Translations under genes and position numbers: made by a program
The notes under the pieces: model-generated
The model's database searches: none
What the model was told of the DNA's origin: nothing
Seen by the model: only the letters and a program-made list of their open reading frames with translations
Shown here: positions 34,357 to 46,321 of the stretch, piece by piece
How positions within the stretch are numbered: position 1 is the stretch's first letter
Layout: each line of letters begins with the position of its first letter
NCBI GenBank assembly: GCA_028023455.1
Contig: JAQFVV010000349.1
Location: forward strand, 157,501-221,500
Length of the DNA: 64,000 bases
Origin: Epiperipatus broadwayi
Lineage: Eukaryota; Onychophora; Udeonychophora; Euonychophora; Peripatidae
Reading direction: 5' to 3'

Positions 34357-37010
34357 CATGGCATACAATATCATAGTAGTGTATGTGCATATATATATAA
34401 AGTTGAAAGGAAAAGTAGAAATAAATGCAAAATTTTTGTACATATTTATTACATTACACTAGAATAACAGTTAAGAGTTAAATAATTTTGAATTTTAAAA
34501 ACTATTATAAATTAAACATTTAAAAAGATCTATTTAATATTTTACTTTGATTTTGAAAATCACAATAGATTTATTGATAATTATAAAATTCCATTATTTA
34601 TTTTAATTAGATTAAGAAATTTTTTTTATTAAAGCTTGTATAACATATTTTGATAAAAAGATCCTACAAAGATATTGTTGAAAGGACTAAGAATTACTTT
34701 TAGATAAAAATTTAGTGATTAATTAAGGCGAATAAAAAATCATTACCTTTTTTTAATCAAGATAACTTATTTTTAATTATTGTGTTTTTTAAATTCCATT
34801 CTGGACTGTAAACATTTTGGAAAAAAAGATTAGTTTACATTAGTATTATTATGAAGATATAACTGAAGACAGTATATCCAGCTGCTGCAGTGGCAGTAGA
34901 GTTTAAATTCAATGGAAGCAAGATCCAGCTTTTATGTGGTTCATAGCCCATATATTGTGTATTAGAAGACATGTCTTAAGTCTACCAAATTATATAAACA
35001 AGAACTGACTAATGCCGTAAGTTACCTGATGTATAGTTTTTTTAGAAATGTCAATGGGACATTATATTATTCTATTATAGACATGATTATATTGGGCCAG
35101 CTTTTCAAAAAAGTATGGTGCTAATCAGATGACTTAAATTATTACCATGATATGATTTTATATGTATGCTGATTAATTTATATGCAAAGAAGCATAAATG
35201 TATAATTAGTGTTTGACATATAGAAAATGCATACATTTGGTGAGTAGAATATTTATTAAAAATGGTGATTATTTTAAATACTTAGCAGTTAAAATCTCTA
35301 ATTACCAAATTTTAAAAGTAAATAAGTTTTGCTTGAATTATACATCTAAATACAGAGCATTGATTTTAGTTTTGTTTTCCTTATGAAATTAAAAAAAGGA
35401 AAACTTCAAAAATCTTTCTATATTGGAGAAAACAACTTGTTAGTAATATTTTTAAAGACAGTTACAATTAAGAGTAATCTGAAGAAAAGAGAAGGAAACT
35501 TTTATGAAGGATTGCCAAAGAAGCAATATATTTAAAAAAAAAAAAACAACTTTTACTTAAAATGCACTAATATCTTTGATTTGTAAGAAGATAAAAGCAG
35601 TACACATACATGTGTGCAGTTTATGTATATTTTCAATGTGAAATTAATTATGTTTGTAAAAATAGAATGATATGGATTTAATAAGTTTTTTTTTATTTTT
35701 ATAAACACCCATGTATATATAAAAATTTGAATGGGTACCCATATATAGTAAAATCAATTATCGATCACATATATGTTAAAATTATGTATTATAAAAATGA
35801 AATTTTATAATTGGTTTATAACCATTTAAAGATGTTAATTTTAAATTATTAAACAGAACATCTGAGTGTTTTTATCTAAGTGTGTTTTATGTAAATCTAT
35901 CATTATATATATATATAAATTACAATGTAATAGCATATTTTTTTGTGTATTATTCTAATCAAAATCAGAATGCTGAATTTATAGTTTACTCAATAGTCCT
36001 TAAATTAATTTTATTGTATTAAGAAATGTGGACTTAATCAGTGAAGTATTGAATAGCTTCACGCTCGCAGATCTAACCGCTTCAGCTTCACCTATTTAAA
36101 TAGAAAGTAGGTGAAGTAAGGAAGGGTTCCCCTGGGTTCCCCTCTTTTCTTCCATAGCTTAAGCTTGTGGTTAAAACACCTGTAGATGTCCCTACTATCG
36201 CATTTTATACGCATATTATCGAGGTTATAGCCTCAGTAAATATTACTACGTAATCAATGTGCGTTTAATAAATTCATAATTACAACTTTAAATTTATTGT
36301 TATTAATAAATTTATATTTTATTAAGTTTTTCCAGTGAATTTATTTAATCCTACATTAGATTTAAAATATTATATGTTAGTATTATCTCTTGTTCACAGT
36401 AACAGTTGTAGAGTTCTTGTATACTGAGCTGGATTAGTATATAACAGTCAATTGTATAGATTGGGCTTTATGTTTATAGTTATGAACATCCTGTTGATGA
36501 TGATTCATTATTTCTGTAATGGCTGGATGATGCAAAAGTTTATCCTTTAAAGTCCATACACTAAATTTTATTTTAGTATTAATTAGAAATTAAGTTTATA
36601 ATTGGCCACCACATTAAGGTTACTAAGTGGTCAGAGGATATTGATGATGATCAGCATGTTTTAGTATCCCAGCATTTTTTTTAATTGTTACATTCCTATG
36701 GATTAGCATTTAAGCTTGTGCATCCAAATTATTGTTTATACAATCTGCACCGAAGCTTGGCAAGGGTTAAATAATTAGCCAGATCTATAGTGGACCACTT
36801 TCAAATCCAGTCACAAGATTGACTGTTGATTTTATTTTTTTGATCATTCATGATGATGAATGATTATTATTCTTGTCTGAAATATTGGGTGAACTTATAA
36901 TTAGTTTTTTGCCAATCTCTTATTCCTCATTCATTCATTTTTCATTATATTTATTTCATGTTCATTTATTATTTATACATTTAAATTTGATTTATTAAGT
37001 GAGGTTGATG
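34357..37010 (+). repeat. long repeat copy 2 (family LR)
   Basis: Colinear with copy 1 at an offset of about 3.1 kb, with about 80-85% identity by eye over most of its length, including the matched blocks GATTGACTGTTGATTTT, ATTCATGATGATGAAT and CTAAATTTTATTTTAGTATT. It is interrupted by the FB-C element at 36023-36288. Confidence 0.85.
36023..36288 (+). repeat. FB-C copy 1 (non-palindromic, with empty site in copy 1 of LR)
   Basis: It has a unique head (GTGGACTTAATCAGTGAAG, CGCAGATCTAACCGCTTC), a middle (TTCCCCTCTTTTCTTCCATA, AAGCTTGTGGTTAAAACACC, CCCTACTATCGCATTTTATA) and a 3' end (AATCAATGTGCGTTTAATAA). TAAATTAATTTTATTGTATT (36001-36020) and TAAATTTATTGTTATTAA (36289-36306) look like a target-site duplication with an indel. 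The paralogous LR copy 1 reads straight through at TTAATTTTATTGTTATTAAT. Confidence 0.85.
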
Positions 37011-37483
37011 ATAATAATGATGATATAGCATCACCTTAAGTGCACCCCCAGTTACTTCATACCATTTCAATATATATAATTTATTTATAGATACATTAAT
37101 AAATAATGTGTAGTCAGTAAACCAATGTTTAATTGAAACATTAATTGTGAATAAATAAATAATTCATATAGATATGTAATTATTATAGACACCCATATTA
37201 ATAAATATATCAGAAGATTTATTGAACAATAACTCAACCTGATAAATATTTTGTCACTAAGTGGAACATCTTGAGATATCTCTGGAATTAAACATTGTAA
37301 TCTAATAAATGCAAAGGTATAACAATAAATCATATTTAAATTAAAATTGAATGATTTTAGTCATAAAAGATATATATACACACATAGTAAATTTCAAATT
37401 GTTTGAATTGTGTCTTATCCTTGATTAGAATCCTATATTTCTAATATTTTAAATATTATATATTACTATATCTAAGCTATTAT

Positions 37484-37502
37484 TATTATTATTATTATTA
37501 TT
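37484..37502. repeat. (TTA)n microsatellite
   Basis: About six to seven TTA/ATT units. Confidence 0.85.
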
Positions 37503-37974
37503 CTATATTTGATTCCACAGATACTTGAAAATATTTCTGTTAAAGAATAAACAGTCAAATTATTGATAAATGATATATTTTGATGCATTCCAAAATGTGA
37601 AAATTATAAGTTATTTATTTACATATATTTTATTGATTTTCTTAATAACTAGTTTTCTTGATAATTATATTTACATATGTTTACTAAGAATTGCACACCC
37701 ATGCAGACACACATATATAGTAATTATAAGTGAAATTTATGTAAATTAGCAGTAGCTTATTGTAATGATTGTTAATCACTATACAATGTAAAATAACAGA
37801 CATTATATGTATTTTGGCTTAAGCCAGCCTCATCAAGTGCCAAGGTTTGAACACTTGTCAGCCATATTTCAATAGCAATCTAAACTTCATATGATAATGT
37901 CTGGAGAAGGATAATAGATAGTGTGGTTAACAAATTCCAGAAAACAGAGTATTAAAGTATGTACATACAATCTT

Positions 37975-38163
37975 CACATGATCACACCTCCAATACTAGC
38001 ACATAATTGTTTATAAACAAAGCAAAGCAAAACTCCATATAGTCTGGGGATATTGGATGAGTAGACATTAGATAGGGATTTTATGCACAAGCCTTCTGGC
38101 ATCCATTGATTACTCTGTTTAGCACAGGTGGCACTACTATATGGAGTTTTGCTTTGCTTTGTT
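37975..38163. repeat. FB-A copy 6 (perfect 13-bp TSD)
   Basis: A tail on the left (ACATGATCACACC), a shortened left arm, an inner block (TGGGGATATTGGATGAGTAG) and a full right arm ending GGAGTTTTGCTTTGCTTTGT. It is flanked by TACATACAATCTT at 37962-37974 and 38164-38176. Confidence 0.9.
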
Positions 38164-38249
38164 TACATACAATCTTGTGCATGGTCATACATTAAATTCC
38201 CCACTTCTTTATCATCATGAGAAATTATTGAGCTAAAAACCTGAATTAT

Positions 38250-38530
38250 CTACATGTGTTTTTTTTTTTTTGTTAAATAAGTAATCTTGCCATTCTGTCT
38301 GATATATCACCAATCTCCACATTATTAGTTTCCTTTTATTTTAATATTTTTCAATATTTATGTCTTTTAGTGAAGGACAAGACTGCTTTTCAAATCTATT
38401 GTCTCATCTTTTCTTTTAACTTTACGAAGCCTATTAATATCTCATTTAATATTAGATAGTTCTTTCAATTCATTTAATCTTCTTTCACTTAACAATTAAT
38501 CTGCAGTTAACAAATTATCTGTAATGATAT
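38250..38530 (-). mobile_element. LINE endonuclease N-terminal fragment (RTE-like)
   Basis: The minus strand reads LSERRLNELKELSNIK and DINRLRKVKRKDETIDLKSS, resembling the RLxELxxxLxxIxWDIxGLxExRRKxE start of RTE-type endonucleases. Further on it reads IGDISDRMARLLI. Stops are present. Confidence 0.5.
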
Positions 38531-38564
38531 GAAGGGATATAAACAAATAATAATGAGTAATATT

Positions 38565-38956
38565 AAAATAGTAGCAACTCTCTTCATATAGTAGTGCCAC
38601 CTATTGCAAGCTATAGTAATCAATGGATGCTAGAAGGTTTAGTGTATCAGAATCTTTATCTAATGCCAATATCTTAATACTAGTTTCTAGCTTGGGGTCT
38701 TCATTAGTAAGAAATCTTGGATCTGAGCAATTACCTTTTCCCTTTTTAGTTAAGCATAAAGCGATGAGTCCAAAATGAAAACACTTAATGCATTGCTTTC
38801 AGATTCAAGGCTCCTCACTGATGAAGGCACTAGATAGCAATTTTGATTACAAATCTTTATTATGGCTTGCACTAGATGGCACTACTGTATGGGAAAAGTT
38901 GCTTACTGTTTTTAACAGCTTGTATAAGCATTAGAAATGGTAATCATGTGATGTTT
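38565..38956. repeat. FB-A copy 7 (long form, perfect 14-bp TSD)
   Basis: A long, diverged copy with left arm, inner block (TACTAGTTTCTAGCTTGGGG, CAGATTCAAGGCTCCTCACT), right arm (GTATGGGAAAAGTTGC) and tail (GAAATGGTAATCATGTGATG). TAATGAGTAATATT occurs at 38551-38564 and at 38957-38970. Confidence 0.9.
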
Positions 38957-39189
38957 TAATGAGTAATATTTTATAACATTTATATCATGCATGCTAATGT
39001 GCACAGTTGATGCTGCTGGTAAAAACTATCAATGTAAAATTTTACTTTTGATGATGATCAAATGCATGTCATGCTAAAATAATTTGTATTATAACTTTAA
39101 ATTGATTCAAAATATTTCTAAATTTAATATCTGAATATTGACTCGTTGTAAATTGAAAGATTTCATGAATGTTAATGTTTAATAGAAAT

Positions 39190-39445
39190 AGTGGACTTAA
39201 TCAGTGAAGAATTTATTAGCTTCATGCTCCCAAATCAAAATGCTTTAGATTTGCCTAAGAAAAATAGGTTAGAGATAAGAGGGTCCCTCTTATCTTTATA
39301 AAGTCGAATCTCATGCTGTGATTTGTAGAGGTCTCTCTTGCTAAAATTAAGCACTCAAGGCACATGTACTAAAGCTTTAGCTTTATATAAGTATTATGTG
39401 CTGACATTGCGCTTAATAAGAATTAATATTTATAACTTTAAATTA
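39190..39445 (+). repeat. FB-C copy 2 (diverged)
   Basis: It shares the family head GTGGACTTAATCAGTGAAG with 36028 and a diverged 3' end (ACATTGCGCTTAATAAGAAT). The middle is recognisable but mutated, so this is an older copy. Confidence 0.65.
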
Positions 39446-40683
39446 AGTGTTACAAAATACTGTTTACATACCTGATCATCATCATCCCTCAAAAAAATAA
39501 AACCAATATTGAGAATGGATCTAATCTTTCGAGGAGAACTTCTTTATTTCAACTAATATGACCTTTTACACACTTCTTCAGTTTAGAGAAAAAGTTTATT
39601 AAAAATTTTACTGCTTAACACTAATTTTTAATTCATGGAAGTAAGGATCTTGAATATAATGCCACAGAAATTTATTAAGTTAATTTAGTAAATGTTACAA
39701 CATTAAAGAATGTTAGCATGAGAACGGATCCAGAATTGAATCACTTTTGCATTGATTTGTAGGGATGTAAACATCTTGAATATGCTGACACAAAACTTAT
39801 TAAAGTAATTTAAGTCCTGTTTAAATTTAACATCTTTTTAAACAAACATCTAATAACAACAAATATATCAGTCATCATAGTCAAATTTATAAAATGACCA
39901 AAAATTGGAACAGAACATGAGCAGATGTTTTATGAATATATTAAAATATTATATCATTAAAAACCAGTAAACACTTAGGCAATCTCAATATCAGTAACAA
40001 TCAACAATTTCAAATTGTTGTCAAGGCAACAGCAAAATAAATCTGCTATCATTCATATATATATATATTGCCTATGGATAAAACCTTATTTTGCATGCTG
40101 ATGGGAGATATTTTCTGGTAAGACATACATATATAGTGACATTAGTTTAAAAAATTAATAAAGTGCTAAAGAAAATACAAGAAAATCCATTTCTTTATAG
40201 TATAAAATTAAAAAGTATTTAAATCTATCTGTTTTATCTCATTTTAATTTATATTAAAAGCAGGTAGTTTTGTATTAGTCCTAGAGGAGATGATACACCT
40301 TTTCACGTCCACGATAAATGTGTAAACTTGGATTATGTCAAATAAACAATGCGATTTCATCCAATAAAGTGATAATTTTACAGTCAGCTATTGTCCAGAT
40401 TTCGTTCTGGAAAGATGATTTGTTTTGTCATTTATAAATGTTTGTATTTGTTTATATTTAAAAAATATAAAAAGGTCTGGATTGGATTTAAAATTAGAAA
40501 AATATAGTAGAATTGCTGAAATGTCGTTTTATATTAATAATAGATAAAAATCCAAATTTTGAGTAGATCGTTGAATATAATTTTAAAAACAAATTAATTA
40601 ATAGTAAAAAAATTATGAGTGCATGCATTATTTTTATGAATATTTATATATTGTTAAAAATAGAACAATATTGACTTGTAGTT

Positions 40684-40757
40684 GTCGAGACCAGCGATTG
40701 TCCCGGGTTGGCGAGTTCGCTTCTCGGCTGATGCTATGACACATGAGAAAAAAAAAA
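40684..40757 (+). repeat. 5'-truncated tRNA-derived SINE with poly(A) and TSD
   Basis: It begins in the tRNA-like body (GTCGAGACCAGCG), has a B-box-like GAGTTCGCTTCTC and the same GCTGATGCTATGACA tail as 6262-6365, and ends in a run of 10 A's. TTGACTTGTAGTT occurs at 40671-40683 and 40758-40770, an exact 13-bp target-site duplication. Confidence 0.88.
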
Positions 40758-40959
40758 TTGACTTGTAGTTTTGATGAAAGTATTGTTTTAATATACTAAT
40801 AGCTTGGTCAACTTAGCTTTCATACTTAAATTAAATAGAATTATACAATTAATAATTTAGCCTAGAAATAATTTGAATGATTGTATTACAACGCAAGAGT
40901 GTGTGAAAAAAAAAATTACTTACAACTTTTTATCTCTAAAGTGTAATTTAAACAATGTT

Positions 40960-41118
40960 ATTACATTTATAAACAAAGAGCTTTGCTAATTGCTCAACAA
41001 GCTTTGAGATAAATGCTTAGCAAGAGAAAGCCTTTAAAATATCTCTATCTGAAAACCATCCCTCATGCTTTTGTCACTCCTTAGAGAGGCGCTAGGACTG
41101 TTTTTTTTTTTTTTTTCA
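40960..41118. repeat. FB-B copy (one arm, poly-T end)
   Basis: It shares TTGCTCAACAAGCTTTG, AAATGCTTAGCAAGAGAAAG and AAAATATCTCTATCTG with the left arm of the copy at 61217-61477, and CACTCCTTAGAGAGG with its centre. It ends in a run of 16-18 T's. Confidence 0.75.
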
Positions 41119-41650
41119 ACTTATAAATATATTTTGTCAAATCCAGATATAATTTATTTTTATTATTGGGAAGTATTTATCAGATCTTTATTATTGTTGT
41201 TATTACTAATTGATTAGTCATAAGAGAATCACTTTCTGACACTGTGCTATATGAATTTATAAAACTGAGGAACACATTCACTCTCTACAGTACCTGTGTA
41301 GGGCTGATTCCCTTATGAGATTACAAATAGAACACACGAGATAAATAAATAATTAGTTATAATAAATGATTAATTATTATTTTTAAACATTATTGTGATG
41401 TAGGAAACTAGCTTAGTATAACAGAATTTGGAGTATGTGTATGGGAATTTATACATTTCTTTTTTAAATTATTTAGATATTTTTTAAGATTGAAAGCCAT
41501 TTTTAAAATATACAAATTTTATTATGCTTCATGATGATGGCTACTGGTTTATTTGTGGATAGTACATTTATGGTGCAAGATAACCCTGAACAATGATGAT
41601 GATCAGCATCGATAGGATGATCCTAGCACATTTTATAACCTTTAATATAT

Positions 41651-41982
41651 TTACTAAGGCTGTAACCTCAAGAATATGCACGTAAAAATGTGATAGTAGG
41701 GGCCTCTACAGGTCTTAACCACAAGCTTATATTTTGGAAGAAAAGAGGGGAACCGGTTCCCCTCTTTTCTTCCAAAATATAAGCTTGTGGTTAAGACCTG
41801 TAGAGGCCCCTACTATCACATTTTTACGTGGCGGTTCCCCTCTTTTCTTCCAAAATATAAGCTTGTGGTTAAGACCTGTAGAGGCCCCTACTATCACATT
41901 TTTACGTGCATATTCTTGAGGTTACAGCCTTAGTAAATATTACTTACGTAATCAATATGCATTTAAATAAATTTATAATTAC
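41651..41982 (+). repeat. FB-C copy 3: perfect palindrome plus third arm, 14-bp TSD
   Basis: Bases 41679-41754 are the exact reverse complement of 41755-41830 (76-bp arms, no loop, centre CCGG). Bases 41833-41908 repeat the right arm exactly in direct orientation. The 3' tail (TACGTAATCAATATGCATTT) is present only once. AACCTTTAATATAT flanks the element at 41637-41650 and 41983-41996. The open frame 41734-41919 only reflects the repeated arm. Confidence 0.93.
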
Positions 41983-43185
41983 AACCTTTAATATATGATT
42001 AGTTATAGTTTAATTTTATTTAGTACTTGTATATGTGCATTCACCAAGAAATATTGATGTTTGCTCTTTTATAACATTAAGTATCATAATTGGCATAATG
42101 ATGATTAGCATAAGATTTTATAACATAATTATTTTAAATCCAGGCACAAAGAATGACTGTTGTTGATTAAATGCTATTGTTATGCATATTTTCTTATAGT
42201 GATAATCTGCTAATTCTTTACACATCTCTTATGACATTCAGTTAAAAATAGATGCTAATTATTATTTCCACATGCACCCAACTATGACACATTACAATGT
42301 ATTATATTTAAATCTGTAATGTACATATTATGCAAAGTAGAGAATTGCACTTGTAATAATCTTGATCAAAAATATCAAACACCTAAATTGAATGTGTAAT
42401 AAATAGTAATTACATAAAAGCACATTTTAAAATAAATAATTAGTGTATTCCATTGCACATTTAAAATTTATGATTATTAACCATAATTCAATGTAAAATT
42501 TCACACTAAAGATGTATTTCAGTTAAATGTAGCTTTGATAGATGTTAATATATTTACACGTTGAAAGTCAAGTGTTTAAACCATTCAAATTTTTATGTTT
42601 AATCAAAATACATGTATAAAGCAAAATAATTAGCCTATAATGGTGAGCTAAAATACACTTATTTATTCACACATATACATATATACATATGTTAGCTAGA
42701 AAAAAGTTTTTTATGTCTGCGACACAAAATGATTTTTTTTCTTTTTTGCAATTTAGACACCACTGAGTCCACTTTCAGTGAGTTCACCAGAATCATAGCT
42801 CTTGCAAATTGATTAAGTCTGCTGCTCTATGTCACCAGTGAGAAGATTATGTAGGCACTTTATTCAAATTAGATATTTACATATTCTATTTGCTCAATAA
42901 CTGGATGGTTTCTCTCTTGGTAATTACATTCATAGGTTGGCTTTGAATTATGCCTCCTTTACTATGTCATCCCACTCCATGCACATAAGATTAATCATCT
43001 GGTGAATACATGTCCAAGATGGTGTTTGTTCTTCTAGAAGATGGATCTATATTTGAGATTTTTTTAGCATGCCAGATATAGGAATTTGTGCTGTGCAAAT
43101 CTTCTAATGATTTTATCTAAGGATATAATATGACAAATATTTCAGTGAACTCTATCCTCACAAGTATACTGTAACCATCTGGGTT

Positions 43186-44830
43186 ACATGGCACACAGCA
43201 ACATAGTTGTGTGTGCACATATATATAAAAACTAAAGGAAAAGTAGAAATAAACACAGACAAAAAATTTTAGTAGATATTTTCTACATTCACTGAGAATA
43301 ATAATCCTATAAAGGGTTAAATAATTCTGAATTTAAAACAGAATTTTATTATGGAATAAATATTTTTTTTAAAAAAAAAAGTCTAAATAAATAATATTCT
43401 GATTTTGAAATTTAAAAACAAGCAGGGTTTATTTTTGAAATCTTTTAATTATAACTTGTATAAAATACCTATTTTTTAATTAATGCTTGTATGTATTTCT
43501 ATTATCTATTTTTAAAAATCTTTAATAAGATTTCCAAATGTAGCTTATTATTAAAAGTGCTTCTGGAGGGATTAAAATTGTTTAATCAAGATAAGGATTA
43601 GGCAGGAAAAACTCTGTTCCAATTAAAGTGTTTTCATCACCTCAGAGGATTTATAAAAAGGACTGATAAAAAAATATCAGGGCAGTTTGGATAGTAATTT
43701 TTTTGAAGACAATTCTTCTCTTAATATTTTTGTGAAGTAATTAGCTACAGTTTGTTGGTAACTGTAGCAAAGAATGGCAACAGTAAAGCTAGCTGCAGAG
43801 ATGTCTAGTAGAATTATGCAGAAACTGCATGAAGATGTAAGAATGCAAGGAAACAGCTGCTCTACAGTTCAATAGTCAAGTTTGAATTCACATGGAGGAA
43901 AATGATCAACTTCTTTGTGTTGATATTAATAGCTACAAATGTTCTGAGAAAACAGATAACTTTCCTGAAACTCATCAAGACCTAGATAGAAGAGAGAATG
44001 TCAACATACCTGGTTATACTTTCCCAGTGCTGATAATTTCCTGGGTTATGCATCCATTTGTATGAAAAAATAATTTTTAATAACTTTATTTTGACAAAAA
44101 TAAAATATGTGGTGTAGACTTCTGTGTGTGTCTGCAATTCAATACACACACATGATGTTAAATATGTTATGTACTATAAAAATTAATGTCATTTATTATT
44201 TTGACAATTTGAAAGTGATAACTAAAAAGGTTTATTTTATGATAAGTCAAATATGTTCAGAAATTACATGCACACATGTGTATGTGCGCACATATATGTC
44301 AGTTGTATTAAAAATACCAACATGTGTCAAATAGACACTTATATGTAAATTTTAATCATTTATTTTATTAAATGTCAATTCAAACATTCATTTTGTATCA
44401 AGCCACATGCCTATGTTGCAAATGGGTTTTAACTAAACCTAATGAAACATATATGTAAACCAATGTAATAACTTGAATTGTGTATATTATTAATATAAAT
44501 CACAATGTGATAATTTGAAATTTGTATAGTAATCAAAATCAGAAGGCTTTTAATTGTAGAACCATATTTGAGAGATGTTAATTTCATTTATTATTTTTAT
44601 TATTGTTAATAAACTTGAGTTCAATTGTTAAAATTATATTAAATTATCATTTCTTGGTCACCATAACAGTTATATTATTATAATTTTTTGTACCTCATCA
44701 GTGCTTTTCAATAAAGATAACAATTTGTATGTTTTGGATATGGTTATATAGTGCTTTTTCAATCTTTATATTTTCAGAGTTTATTAATAAGTGTTTCTAA
44801 AAGTCTTAGTGCAGGCTATTTTGGTATTAA
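43186..44830 (+). repeat. long repeat copy 4 (family LR), 5' part
   Basis: It begins with a block matching 31229 and 34357 (ACATGGCACACAGCAACATA, AGGAAAAGTAGAAATAAAC) and follows the same order of blocks to the end of the AATAAACTT/CACCATAACAGTTATA section (compare 32800-32920 and 36300-36420). The terminal part seen in copies 1-3 is absent. Confidence 0.65.
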
Positions 44831-44841
44831 GCCAATAAACA

Positions 44842-45045
44842 TCACATGACTATCACTTCTTATGCTTGTGTATAACTGTTTTAAAACAGGCAAAACTCAC
44901 TATACATATGGCCACACACAGCAAGCTAGAGTAATCAATGGATGCCAGAAGGCTTGTGCATAAAATCCCCATCTAGTGCCTACTCCTCCAATATTCCCAG
45001 ACTAGTTTCTGGCTTGTGGCCTTCATCAGTGGTATTCTCAGTTTT
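44842..45045. repeat. FB-A copy 8 (left arm and tail)
   Basis: A tail (ATCACATGACTATCACTTC), the left arm (AACTCACTATACATATGGCC, GAGTAATCAATGGATGCCAG) and the inner block to GCTTGTGGCCTTCATCAGTG. The right arm is missing. Confidence 0.8.
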
Positions 45046-46113
45046 GATTGGTTGGGTGACTTTGTTGCTTACTTTTTTTGGTTTATAACTGAAATCTGAA
45101 TTCTCTGTTAAGTCTATTTTTAATAGAAAAAAAGTAAGAGGATCAAAAATTTAAAGTTAAAAAAATTGTAATTTTGGAAAATCATTTGAAAAGTAATAGC
45201 AATTTTAAAAAAATCTCAATATTTCAGCTTAAGCAAAAATTATTTATTGTAAAATCAAACAAAATAAACAAGATAGTATCTTGGTAAAACGTTTTTTATT
45301 ATTCAACAGTTTTCTGATGTTAGTATTTTTTTTTTTACAAAAATCATAAATTGTGTTAAGTAAATTTGAGTATTTAATACAGATCCATAACAATAAATGA
45401 AACAAATAAGCTATATTCAAAAGAAATTTAATTGAAAAGATGTCACATACAAAAGACATTAAAAAATACTGTCAAATAAAAAGATACTATATAATCATAT
45501 ACAAAAATTTATAAAGTGTTACCTTCCTTGAAAATCTTGAGATAAGAAATTATGATTATAGTCAATAATTTGCAAATAATTAACGAGATTCAGTCATTTT
45601 TAAATTAAGAACATAATTTAATTTATTCTGCTATAATTATATTATATTGTTTGCATCTTGACATTTAGTTGCATTTATTGATATTTTTAGTAGCTATATT
45701 AATGACATTTTTATATTTAGTTTAATGCTTATTTTATATATTTATAGTATGATGCCTTTATTTTTTACTTAGTTTTATATATATATATAATGAATTTTTC
45801 TTTGATTTTTTAATAGTTTTGAATTTTCTCATGGAAGTGGTTATTATTTTTAGCACCAATATTTCAACTGGATATCATACATTATCATCTGAATAATTTG
45901 TTAATCAGTACTGTTGATGCTTCGAGTGATACTAAAAACATTACCAGTATCTTTTGAAGCATTGATTATTATGGGATACCATATTATTCAGATGTTGTCA
46001 GGTGAGATCTTGCTGAAACATTAGTACTGTACTAATAAGCAGTAACTTCTATGAGAAAATTTTATTGCTATCTTTTGCTTATGAAAATCTTTGCTTTAAT
46101 ATGTATATATTAG

Positions 46114-46298
46114 AGATATGTTGAAAAAAGGCTCATCAGAACCATGGCCGCTAGCGATGAAGGCAATCACAGGAAATGAAACCACTAATATTAATCCACT
46201 TTTAGACTATTTTAATCCATTAATTACATTTTTGAATGAAGAAAATAAGAGGTTAAATAATTCTGAAGGATGGAACTGTGACAATATAGAAGAATTAG
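46114..46298 (+). CDS. ACE: ACE-like peptidase M2, exon 5 of window (C-terminal lobe)
   Basis: This 185-nt exon encodes DMLKKGSSEPWPLAMKAITG, then NETTNINPLLDYFNPLITFL and an end rich in Asn and Glu (EGWNCDNIEEL). It matches the last conserved stretch of the M2 domain (SxPWPxAM...ITG...LLxYFxPLxxWLxxEN). NET is a potential glycosylation site. The acceptor AG is at 46112-46113; the second AG two bases later would break the frame. The donor GTATGA is at 46299, phase 1. If the donor were ignored, the frame would run on for only GMKLIYI and stop at 46319-46321. Confidence 0.95.
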
Positions 46299-46321
46299 GT
46301 ATGAAATTAATATACATTTAG
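46299..46321 (+). other. possible read-through end of ACE exon 5
   Basis: If intron 46299-63489 were retained or replaced by early polyadenylation, the frame would add seven residues and stop at 46319-46321. An AATAAA hexamer follows within about 30 bp. In DNA this AT-rich the hexamer is weak evidence. Secreted single-domain ACEs lacking an anchor exist in insects, so a soluble isoform is possible but unproven here. Confidence 0.2.

Larger units (their letters stand above)
39950..42420 (+). repeat. long repeat copy 3 (family LR)
   Basis: It begins like copy 1 (CTTAGGCAATCTCAATATC, TTGTCAAGGCAAC) and ends like copies 1 and 2 (TGATGATTAGCATAAGATTT, GAATGACTGTTGTTGATT, ACACATCTCTTATGACATTC). 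The middle is strongly diverged and carries younger insertions: a SINE at 40684, an FB-B copy at about 40960 and FB-C copy 3 at 41651. Confidence 0.6.

Noticed and set aside
39511-39830. Possible tandem duplication (GAGAATGGATC / GAGAACGGATC; CTTGAATAT twice)
   Set aside because: The two pairs of matches have different offsets (about 209 and 127 bp), so a simple duplication is not supported without an alignment.
41734-41919. Open frame with repeated SPLFFQNISLWLRPVEAP
   Set aside because: It is produced by the direct repetition of the FB-C arm and has no start context or homologue.
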